A DNA stretch of 64,000 nt from Scleromitrula shiraiana (Eukaryota; Ascomycota; Leotiomycetes; Helotiales; Sclerotiniaceae): positions 186,001 to 250,000 of the forward strand of contig JABELC010000002.1 of NCBI GenBank assembly GCA_028455995.1. The letters run 5' to 3'. Made by a program: the position numbers and the translations under genes. The notes under the pieces were generated by a model. It was not told the origin of the DNA. It searched no databases and was given only the letters and a program-made list of their open reading frames with translations. Of the stretch, positions 11,462-20,489 are shown piece by piece. How positions within the stretch are numbered: the first letter of the stretch is position 1; each line of letters begins with the position of its first letter.

Positions 11462-13131
11462 ATTTTAGTTAAGAGAAATTTAAGAATTTGGGAAAAGTTG
11501 TGGTTGTATCGAGTCAAACGGCAGTGAGAGGATCTTTCGAAATTTTAGTTCAGACTTATCGAGTTTGTAGAGGAAAGGCAACAGCAACAAGACGAAAGAC
11601 GATATTCGAGGTCAAGAGTCTCGTGAATTGTTACAAACTTAGGCTAGGCAAAGCAGGCATTCATGCATGGACCTCCGGCAAAAGAAAATATCGGTCACCG
11701 GTTACCGCATGCTAGGCAACAGTGATTTCCAGAAGAAAAAGAATACAGCCTCAGACTACAATCGGAACACAAAAAGCAAACAAGAATCGGGCGGAAGGAT
11801 CCAGATTCGTTATCCGCAGACGAGAAAAATAGTGTGAAGCACGGCATTTGATCGAAGTACAATTAGTCAGTGAATTCAGAATACAAAATGATTTGTTTAC
11901 TTCGGTGTTATTAATCTTATATTTGTCTAATTCATATACCTGACGTCATATCTACAGCTCTTTGCTTGAATCTTACATCTTTTTCGCAAGGCCGGTAAGA
12001 AGTTAAGAACTTTCGGAGGTACGCATCTGTATTTAGCTATATATGAGGTGGAATCATCTGATATTTTCTGGTCGACAAACGATCATATATTTTGAGTCAA
12101 GTGATATATTAGGATCTCAATATCTTATCCATGATCTGGAGAAGTCATGTAGCTTTGAGGCAACAAAGGGAAAGGGGAAGATTCGAAATAAATTTTCTCT
12201 CATGTTCCGCTTCAGGCAAAATCCATTTGGGTGCAGGATACACCAACTACTACTATTCATCACCAACGACTCGACATACACACTATATTACATGTATTCT
12301 CTTCTTCTCTTCAACACTCTACAACTCCAATGCCACATCCAACGACTTGGCTCTGCTGCATTCCATCATCTTTCAACAAAGAAAGGAATCTCCTAATGAA
12401 AAAGGTCATAATCCTACTTCATTCCTCAAAACTTATCTAGATCACTTCGGATTGCCATCACCAGGTCGAAGCTTGGCCACTATTTTGTGATAGATATCAA
12501 TTTCGAAACCAACTTGTTGATGAGGGAGCTGAGACTTTAATAGCTAGCTGGAGGCTGATCTGAGCCTCTATCATTGCCTGCACGCCATGAAATAGGCCCA
12601 TCAGGATATTTTCGTTGCACACTACCGGGTGGAGCGTTTTCAATCATCTGATGCTGCAAGTCGTTCTCACGATTAAAAGGGTGAGAAGGTTTAGAGGCAT
12701 AGTGAACTTCGCAATCCAGGGATAAAAAGACAGTTCGATGAATTCATCTCTCATATTGATAGTGCAAACTCACCAATAGAAAGATTCTATGACGATATAG
12801 CCAATACCGAATACTCTTGTGACAGATCACAAATGCACTCGTGTTCTCAATTACAAGATTAAGTTCTCAAAAACATCATTTTTTTTGGATGGACGTTGAC
12901 TTGGGCCACGACAATTTATGGTACAAATCTTGAGTTGTGCTATCAACCTCCCCAAACTAGACCTTTGCATACCGGAAAATCCAATCAAAACCGAGAGTGA
13001 TTCGAAAATGTCTTGCCTGGTCCCTAATACATTTGCTATTTCAACTCACATTGGTATTGCGAAACAAAATCAAAACAATCTCTCCGTATCCAGTAAAAAA
13101 ATAATCTGTCAATACAAGCAGCATGACTTCA
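11462..13131. other. Intergenic region between array copies 1 and 2
   Basis: Upstream region of copy 1 and downstream of copy 2. Holds the orphan coding-like fragment at 12537-12715. Plus-strand frames around 12043-12490 show no domain and are Thr/Ser/Tyr-rich noise. Confidence 0.45.
12537..12715 (-). pseudogene. Orphan C-terminal-like fragment related to array copy 2
   Basis: A minus-strand frame of about 58 codons ends at TAA (12537-12539) and is too short and Met-poor to stand alone. Its text (ENAPPGSVQRKYPDGPISW) resembles the C-terminus of copy 2 (DNAPKDQSVRYPIGAGPTS): N-A-P, S-V, Y-P, G, P and S line up. A GTGAGT donor at about 12774 and an acceptor ending GCGAAG at about 12716 frame a 60-nt intron-like segment just upstream, but the joined frame hits a stop. 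It may be the remnant of a sixth array member, or an alternative 3' exon of copy 2. The similarity is short. Confidence 0.3.
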
Positions 13132-14259
13132 TCAACTTGCACGTCTCCAGTTCGCAGAAGTCGGACCAGCTCCGATCGGATATCTAACACTTTGATCTTT
13201 CGGAGCGTTATCTGAGCGGCTGATAGCATCATTTCCAGAATTTGATCGAAGGCGCCAATTAGATCTGCGAGCTGCCCAACTGCCTTGAGTCGGGACGCTA
13301 TTGCTATTGCTATGTTGACTCTTTGAGCGTCGAGAAAAATCGTACATATCGACACCCTGCAGAGCGCATGGATCGCATGGATCAGGTGCAAATTTAACGT
13401 CAAAGAAATTTCCCAATTGTTGAGCGGCTATCTTGTGCTTGAACAATCGGAAAGCCATTCTTGAACCAGCTCTAATTGAACTGAAACCGAGCTCGACAAC
13501 TTTGCAATCAGAACCACGATACACACGATCCCATTCTCGACGGGCAATAATCGCTGTTCTCATGTCTTTCTCAAAGAATTCCTCAAGATTTTCTTGTGTG
13601 GAAAGGCATGAACGAGGTCCAATAAGTTGAATCACGCGAGATTGATGTATCTCCCCTCCTGGGACTGGTGCTTTCTTGTTCCTGTTCCACTCAACCTTGA
13701 TGTTTTGTCCTCGAATTCGGATACCACCTCCGGTCAAACTATCTTCGAGATATTTTTCCGCAGCTGCGCGTTCCATGAAACAAAGTCTAGCAGCACTATT
13801 GCTCCAATGTAAACCTGGATCATTGCTCGAGAATCCCCACACCTTGCCATGCTGAATAGTGGCGAAGACCTCTTGAATAGTGGCCTCGGGATGAATCTTT
13901 GTAACGTGGAGCGCACAATTGAATTCTTCGGGAACGTTCAAATCTGCAACGACTTCTTCTGTGATCTCACCCCTGTAGTTTGGATTTGGTTTCAAGTGAA
14001 GGGTTTCCAACTTGTGCTGGATCTCTGGTGTAATAATTGCGTCTTCACCTTTCACCACACGTGCTGGTACAAATGTTGAAGCAGGCAAGACAATATGGTT
14101 CGATACAAGAGGAGGGGTTGGAACATTCGAAGCGACGATATCCGAAAAGGTTCGTATGGGAGGAATAGAGACGACAGGGACTGGAATGCCGACATTTCTC
14201 AACCTGTCTTGTGTAACAATCTTGTCTCTGATATTGAGAGAAGCTGCGAGTGTTGGCAT
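13132..14259 (-). CDS. RRM-like array protein, copy 2
   Basis: Single visible exon, 375 aa from the Met giving MPTLAASLNI. The frame stays open for some 25 codons upstream without a Met, so a 5' exon is possible. Residues 1-90 are Pro/Val-rich and likely disordered; lead-in NPNYRGEIT at 92-100. Module A is about 114-195 (NCALHVTKIHPEATIQEVF ... RIRGQNIKVEWNR) and module B about 207-292 (SRVIQLIGP ... VVELGFSSIRAGS), followed by APDPCDPC. A basic Ser/Asn/Arg-rich tail of about 80 residues (RRSNWRLRSNSGND) follows and is absent from other copies. NPNYxGEIT, RIRGQ and VELGFSSIRA are shared with copy 1, so the two form one subgroup. RRM-like fold and RNA association are inferred. Confidence 0.78.
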   Translation of the reverse strand: MPTLAASLNIRDKIVTQDRLRNVGIPVPVVSIPPIRTFSDIVASNVPTPPLVSNHIVLPASTFVPARVVKGEDAIITPEIQHKLETLHLKPNPNYRGEITEEVVADLNVPEEFNCALHVTKIHPEATIQEVFATIQHGKVWGFSSNDPGLHWSNSAARLCFMERAAAEKYLEDSLTGGGIRIRGQNIKVEWNRNKKAPVPGGEIHQSRVIQLIGPRSCLSTQENLEEFFEKDMRTAIIARREWDRVYRGSDCKVVELGFSSIRAGSRMAFRLFKHKIAAQQLGNFFDVKFAPDPCDPCALQGVDMYDFSRRSKSQHSNSNSVPTQGSWAARRSNWRLRSNSGNDAISRSDNAPKDQSVRYPIGAGPTSANWRRAS

Positions 14260-15565
14260 CGTATCATTAGTGGCTTGTCCGAAAGATTTAGCCCTTCGAA
14301 AGCCTACGTAGCGTGAATCAGAAACAATTAAATCTCATTAAGGACATCATCAACAAAAGCCTACGGTTGTTTTTATCCTCCAGCTGATCGCCTATAACTG
14401 CTGTTGTCTCACTGGCACGTCTTGTATTACATGTTTTTCCGAATTCGACTGAGAAATCTAGTGGGTTCTTCGTCAATTTTCTGAACACATAACGGAAAAG
14501 GGAGTTGGAGGTTAATACTGCTACTACGAACACTTGAGCTGATGTTGCCTTGGCCAAAACTAGCTGGAAAATAAGACATCTTGAAGCAGCTTGAAGCAGT
14601 TTGCAAGATGAAAAGATTGAAACTATATTGATTTGAAATTCAGATCGACTGAAATGTTTGAAACTGCGTACATTAAACAAAATAAAAGCAGAGGTATGTT
14701 TGTTTAAAACATTTTAAAGGTTTCTGAGTTCATGATGGGGCTTTTGTACATTTGCAAGATTAATGTTTTAGAACTTTTCAACATTGAATGTTTATTGATG
14801 AGTGAATTGTTTATCAATTCAGAACCAGCAGTCTTTAGGACTAACCTATAGCCTATTATGACCTATCTTTAGAACATAATTTTTGGAAGCTTTTGTTCCT
14901 TATTAGCATTATTGTTGGCTTTATGATGGAAATTTAATCATATAAAAATTCAATAGCTAATAAATGACCAAATCCTTAATTTTCAATCAGAGTTCACTTA
15001 GATTCGATCAATTGGTATCAACTTAGATCAACACCATATGAAACCATCAGGGGGTGTTCGATTTATGCACCAGATATATCAAATTATCAATTATCTAGTT
15101 TCTAGTCAGACATTTAAAAGTTTTGATTTAATGACTTTGAATAGAAGTTTGTAATTATTTGAAATTAGAAATAAGAACATAGATGTTCTTTTGAATAACT
15201 ATTTTATTTAGAATTCAAGAAGTGAAGGTAGTTCGGAACTAATGCCCCCTATGGCAATAGGATACAATATTATGTAATCAGTATTAGGCCTAATCTCTCT
15301 GCTGGTGGAACTACATAACATCCACCAATTTGGTCAACTTCCTGTGCAACTTGGTGGCTAAAAATCGCGTTCGGAAACACTGAATAAATAGTGATTGAAT
15401 GACAATAGTAACAAAGCCTAGGATAGATTGAGATGATTGAGATACTAAATAATTCTCATTCTCATCTATTGGATGTGTATGGGAACCTACAATTATTAAG
15501 ACGTAAGCATGACATTCTGTTGGGATCACTTAGGTAAATTGTTAACAATAGTAAAAACGTATATT

Positions 15566-15616
15566 CATATATGATTCTTTTCTTCGTACGAAGTACAAAG
15601 AAAAAGATCATATATA
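15566..15616. repeat. Imperfect inverted repeat, 24-bp arms
   Basis: The left arm (15566-15589) and right arm (15593-15616) pair at 20 of 24 positions around a GAA loop; the centre contains the perfect palindrome CTTCGTACGAAG. Three of the four mismatches are C/T differences. It could be a hairpin, a protein-binding palindrome or the remnant of a small inverted-repeat element. Confidence 0.7.
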
Positions 15617-15637
15617 CTAACTAAAAGAGTGGGTCGT

Positions 15638-15649
15638 GGCCGAAAGGCC
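15638..15649. repeat. Short GC hairpin GGCC-GAAA-GGCC
   Basis: Two GGCC arms flank GAAA, a GNRA-type loop if transcribed, in otherwise AT-rich DNA. Function unknown. Confidence 0.4.
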
Positions 15650-15676
15650 GTGTCAATTATACAGTAATATGAAGGG

Positions 15677-15693
15677 CACGTGCCAACCACGTG
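15677..15693. promoter_or_regulatory. Paired CACGTG (E-box/G-box) sites upstream of array copy 3
   Basis: Two perfect CACGTG hexamers at 15677-15682 and 15688-15693 start 11 bp apart, about one helical turn. They lie about 240 bp upstream of the copy 3 ATG. CACGTG is the classic target of fungal bHLH factors. Actual binding is inference. Confidence 0.5.
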
Positions 15694-15930
15694 CACCACC
15701 ATATTCACTCATAAAATTGAACTTGCTTTCGTTCCCTTCTTGCAGCAAAGAACAATCTTTAGTATTTTAGCTAATTTGTTGTCATTTTAATCAAACCATA
15801 ACCAAACTTACCATATTTCCAAATTTTATAAGACTAGATAGTTTGACTTATCTACAACTATTTCCCCCACTGCCCATCAAGCTCAAAAGTAACGACTGCC
15901 AACCAACAAGAGAATACAATCAACCTCAGC

Positions 15931-17423
15931 ATGACTTGCTACACAATTTCTTTGCCACAGATGCAGAAACCTCCGCTCTATATTAGTCCCGAAAGAAACA
16001 AGCTGGAGGTAGTTGATCAAACTGGAGGTAGGGATTCAAAGCCTTTTCTGTATCAACAAAATATTCCGAATCACTAATTAGACATAGCTAAATTCTTGGT
16101 CGTTAATGTCATTATTTCTGATAATACTATTAGGTTTCGAGGAAACGGCAGTATGCGCGAGTTCATCAAGTCTTACTAATGACTCGCAACCACGAATATC
16201 AAGTTAAATGACAGATTAGGCACTCATATGAAGAGAGAATATCTCGAATGCTTCCGTGACCGATTGAACAAATACAGTGAGCTTAATCATCTATTAAAAA
16301 GAAGCTTCTCCAGTATACACGAATAGAGACTAACCCCTGACTCTCTACTTCAGATGCGGTACCCGTTCCAGCGCAGTCTCCACCAATTTGGGCCGACCTA
16401 ATTCAACTATTTTGGCGTCATGGAGCTGCAATTAATATGAAAACCTCCATCTATAACTCCGAGTTCAGCGTCTTCCGGCATTGTATAGACGTTACTCAAC
16501 TGGTGCAGACGAGTTTCTTGAGATCCTTCGGAGGAAGGCGCAGAGTCTTCTTGACTGCGATTTTTCCCTGGAAAGCTTTTGTTTCACATAATTCTAGGAG
16601 CGGATGTCCAGTAATGCCTTTCATGAACGCTCCTGGCATACTTCATTCTTTAAGTGACAATAGGAGCTCATGGGAAACCCGAAAAATCGATCCAAAACAT
16701 GAAGTTGATAATAGTCCGGCTCAGTGCGTGGAATTATCTGACGAGAATATTGTTCTTGCTCGGCCTCCTCTACGAAATGTGACAAACACATATGCCTGCA
16801 AATCCGAATTCAACCCGCGATCTAGATCCGCGCCACCACAGCGATACAATACGGTCCCTATGGTTAGAAACACAGTCGATGAAACAAATTGTGCAGTCCG
16901 ACTTTGCAGATTGCATCCTGATACCAGCATGAAGGAAATCCTGGACCAAGTCAACACCGGTGCCGTCGCATCCCTCACAAAATTCCACACCCACTACAAA
17001 GAATATTCAGCCCTTGATGCTAACTTGGTCTTCATGACATGCAAAGGTGCCTCGGATTTCATGAAGCAATGCCAAAGGAATGGCGGAATACTCATTCGAA
17101 AAACCTTGGTCAAAGTCTTATGGAACCTCAAATATGCACGTCCCTGCGATAGAAGTTACGTTTCTCGAGTTATTCGAGTTACCTCCTCTACTGCCAATAT
17201 CACAACCTCTTGGTTTTACGACTACTGCTGCATGGTTTGTTATATCGACCCGGAAGCCTTTGTCAATATTAGAGAATATATTTATGATGGAAAGGATGTC
17301 GTTGAGTGTGAGTTCGCGAGCTATACTGACCAAGCCGAGAATGTATACCGTGCAGCTATCCATGATATGGCGTTTCAAGGAATGGAGGTAGTATTTTTGC
17401 GGGATCCATGTAAACCCAGATAA
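15931..17423 (+). CDS. RRM-like array protein, copy 3 (inverted orientation)
   Basis: Four exons: 15931-16027, 16134-16150 (17 nt), 16204-16276 and 16354-17423. The phases agree and give 418 aa; CTAAT/CTAAC branch-like sites precede the acceptors. Reading only the last exon would start the protein falsely at 16437. The N-terminal half includes a folded-looking stretch (WADLIQLFWRHGAAINMK) not seen in the sister copies, then a polar linker. Module A is about 241-322 (NCAVRLCRLHPDTSMKEIL) and module B about 333-410 (SRVIRVTSS ... VVECEFASYTDQAENVY), ending FLRDPCKPR. It is the most divergent member and the only one on the plus strand, between the two subgroups. The micro-exon makes the 5' model less certain than the last exon. 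Confidence 0.68.
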
Positions 17424-18030
17424 TCTACTTTGAGATGGTCGACGGCGAGAGTATCACGGGGGAATATGGCAGTTTTTTGATTGTACATAGCTTCTATTTC
17501 CGACTGGTGTAACAATCTGACAGCACTTATACTCTAGTGGGCACTATGTTGATAGGAGTTGATGCTACTTGATTGGATCATTGCAAACGCCGTAATAAAG
17601 ACATTATAATGAGACAAAGGTAAAAATAATTCATATCATTATACGCTCTGGTATTGTTCAGCAATACGAGCAGCAGTAACTCTAGATGTTAATATGTTCA
17701 GTGAGTCAATCACAAATATCTTGGTTATCTTCGAAGGAGAGAGCACCACATATTTCTCATCCATATGTTATCAGCATATGGTAATTAAAAAATTTTATTG
17801 CGCAACTATCTACATTCTAATCTTTTGGTTCTTAGAAAGAGAAGTGATCTTGGCTGATCAAACTCAACCCACTCATTTCTTCAGATCATGAACAATCATA
17901 TACCTGATTCAGATTTCAAATTTCTCCCATGGTGCGAAATGGCCCATGTTGCTGGCATCCGAAGGGCCAAAGTAACCGAAAAAAGAAAACAAAACAGGAA
18001 GCATAATACGTTACTGACTTTTGCTAGCCA
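17424..18030. other. Convergent 3' intergenic gap between array copies 3 and 4
   Basis: About 600 bp, AT-rich, no supportable coding sequence. Confidence 0.5.
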
Positions 18031-19467
18031 TCACTCCTGTTGTTCCGGACCGGGGGAATCATATGGATCAGGCCCATACCAAGCCTTAGCCATTCTATTC
18101 CTCAGAATACTTGCAAGGCATATTGACGCCTGACCCTCAATACGAGCGAAAGTAAATTGCATCTTTGCCTCATCAATATCAGCACATGGAAGATATCGAA
18201 AGTCAGTGAGGTCATAGAGGCAAAAGACGTCGAAATTATCCTTCCAGTCTCCAATGTTCATGATGTCCTTAGGACCCTGTACGATAATGGCCCTTGACTT
18301 GTTATCCGAAAAATATTGCAACTCTCCCCATTTGTTGTAACAGACCTTCACTCTCAATCCCTGAAACTTCAAACCAGGATTCGTATTCGCTTGATGAACA
18401 AACGCAGCTGCAGCCTCGGGAACTCTGAACACCAATTTAGCAGCTGCAGTCATATAAATCCCCGCTGGTCCAGTAACATGGAGAGCTGTGATTGAGCCTG
18501 TGGTGATAAGTGAGATTAGGTGATAAGGTTTGACTGGAAGGCCATCAACATAAGGTTTAATGTCTGTGAGCCATACTGCGCAATTCTGATCGTCTGGAAG
18601 GCCTAAAATTCCCCCAGATGAAGGATACCCGTTGTATTTACTGACAAATGGTACAGGCGCAATATTACTCTCAACTAAAAAGTCTTTAGGGCGAAGAAGC
18701 TCTCTGAAAGCATCTGTGCTTGGAATCAATACTTGATTCAAAGATTGCTGAACGATATTCGTATCGACAGAGCTTAAATGGCGGTCAAAAGGGGCTCGGC
18801 GTTTTTCATTGCCGTTTTCAACTCGCCTCTGAACGTGTGCTTGGTTTGCATGAATGAATTGTTGGTCCGAAGAATAGTTGAAAGATGGATCGAAGAAATG
18901 TGCTGTCTGCAACATACCCGGGTTGGGCTGAGGAGTGTTGAAGGTGTTTAACCACTGACCATCATTCAGAGAACGCTGTCCTGCGCCACGAGAATCATTC
19001 AGAGAAGACGCAATCGAATTAGTTCTTTGCGAGGTTTCTAAGTTGACTTGTGGAGCTCTCAAGAAGTGTGCATACGGGCCGGTATTCATCCTGACATGAT
19101 CTTGATCAGGAAAAGTATTGATAGGGAATGCAGCAGAGTTGGCTTGATGGATTCTAAAGTACGAGTAAGGGCTGGGCTCCCTAGAATGTAGATTTTGAGG
19201 ATGATATAATGTTGGGTCTATGCGTTCCCAAGCGGTATCTGCCATCTGAAGGTTACCTCCAACGCGCCGAGGGTTTCGAAGTGTTTGGATATCATATACT
19301 CTGTTCGCACTTCCACTCAGATACGGACTCAATGATCGATTATCGGCGATGGGAGGATGGATAACCGTTCTTTGCGAAGTGTTATGTGAGGTTGATTCGA
19401 CTTGATCGTGCATTGCGTGAAGATCGTTTTGGTAGGGAAAGTCAAGTAGCGTTCGATGTTGTTCCAT
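18031..19467 (-). CDS. RRM-like array protein, copy 4
   Basis: Single exon, 478 aa, start at the first Met of the open frame. Residues 1-280 are Asn/Gln/Ser/His-rich and probably disordered. A short lead-in (FVSKYNGYPSSGG) precedes module A at about 295-382 (NCAVWLTDIKPYVDG ... LKFQGLRVKVCYNKWG) and module B at about 390-465 (SRAIIVQGP ... MQFTFARIEGQASICL). The protein ends with YGPDPYDSPGPEQQE. Shared words with copy 5 (SKY lead-in, ARIEGQA, YGxDP) place them in one subgroup. Module A has AAKLVFR where a canonical RNP1 has an aromatic-rich octamer. No named family recognised. Confidence 0.78.
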   Translation of the reverse strand: MEQHRTLLDFPYQNDLHAMHDQVESTSHNTSQRTVIHPPIADNRSLSPYLSGSANRVYDIQTLRNPRRVGGNLQMADTAWERIDPTLYHPQNLHSREPSPYSYFRIHQANSAAFPINTFPDQDHVRMNTGPYAHFLRAPQVNLETSQRTNSIASSLNDSRGAGQRSLNDGQWLNTFNTPQPNPGMLQTAHFFDPSFNYSSDQQFIHANQAHVQRRVENGNEKRRAPFDRHLSSVDTNIVQQSLNQVLIPSTDAFRELLRPKDFLVESNIAPVPFVSKYNGYPSSGGILGLPDDQNCAVWLTDIKPYVDGLPVKPYHLISLITTGSITALHVTGPAGIYMTAAAKLVFRVPEAAAAFVHQANTNPGLKFQGLRVKVCYNKWGELQYFSDNKSRAIIVQGPKDIMNIGDWKDNFDVFCLYDLTDFRYLPCADIDEAKMQFTFARIEGQASICLASILRNRMAKAWYGPDPYDSPGPEQQE

Positions 19468-20489
19468 ATTCCTGACAATTCGTCTATTTGGTACTTCAAG
19501 ATTTTATAAAAGAAAGCTATCAGAGTATGTACGAGTCTATAGGGAAGATATTTATGTACGAAACAAGAAAAAAAGTAGAATGAGTAAGAAAGAGATTGCA
19601 AAGATATACATCTATACGGTTTATATTTCTTCTATAACTTGTTTTATCCTAGTATTCATTTAGAAGTAAGTACTGCAAGGATTGATTGTAGAGCTCTACT
19701 GTATGTGTTTGTACTGGAGAGTCTATTTTCTTTAGCTTCAATATCATGAGTATCTTACTACATAACTTATCATATTGCCTTCATACAGGAGAAAGAACTA
19801 TGTATGTAGCCTTATACAAAGCGCTGAGATCAAACTAGATTACGCTAGCATTACTTAGCTAAGGATATGGTGTTCTCAATAGAGTAAAAATGAAGGGAAG
19901 TTCATTAACTCAAAAACTTTCTACGAAGACTTGTGTGCAGTGATGACAACTTCTGTGAGTGAATCCACAACATAGGAATATGTATCAATAAGAGCCATGG
20001 TAGGGTTCTATTTTAAATACTTATGAATCCATTCAAGTTTCACCCAACTGATAAATAGTAATAGATGCGCAAGATTTTATATCTTAATTTCTAGAAACCT
20101 GATTGTATTCTCTAGCTAGGGAAACCTAAACTCAAATGTGTCCAGTGAAAAAAGGTTCTATTATAATGTTAATGTAATTCCCAAAATTTCCTTTGTATTT
20201 TCTTCTTGTAATCCACTCCAATTTTGTGTAATTCTCTGCATCTTATAGTTGATCCCCTTCATATAGAGCATCATAATGTATTTATCTTAAATTTTATTCC
20301 TCCAAAGTAACTCCAAAAGCCTAGAACTATTTACCAAAAGTATCCAAAACTCACCATTTATCCAATTCCACTAATCCATTATCAATCCATTTACCTAATA
20401 GCACGAGGTCATACCTGAGCTGGAAACTCAGCACAAGAAAACTAAACTCAGAAGGTTTTCACTCTGCCAAGAACCAGAACTACTTAATA
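19468..20489. other. Intergenic region between array copies 4 and 5
   Basis: 1 kb of AT-rich sequence forming the promoter of copy 4 and the 3' side of copy 5. No gene or repeat recognised. Confidence 0.5.

Larger units (their letters stand above)
14260..15930. other. Divergent intergenic region between array copies 2 and 3
   Basis: 1.7 kb between divergently transcribed copies. Very AT-rich with no supportable gene. A structured patch at 15566-15693 (inverted repeat, small hairpin, paired CACGTG sites) lies on the copy 3 side. Confidence 0.5.

Noticed and set aside
12043..12490. Overlapping plus-strand frames of 69 to 119 codons
   Set aside because: Three frames overlap in the same low-complexity TAC/CTT-rich DNA, with no domain and no splice structure.
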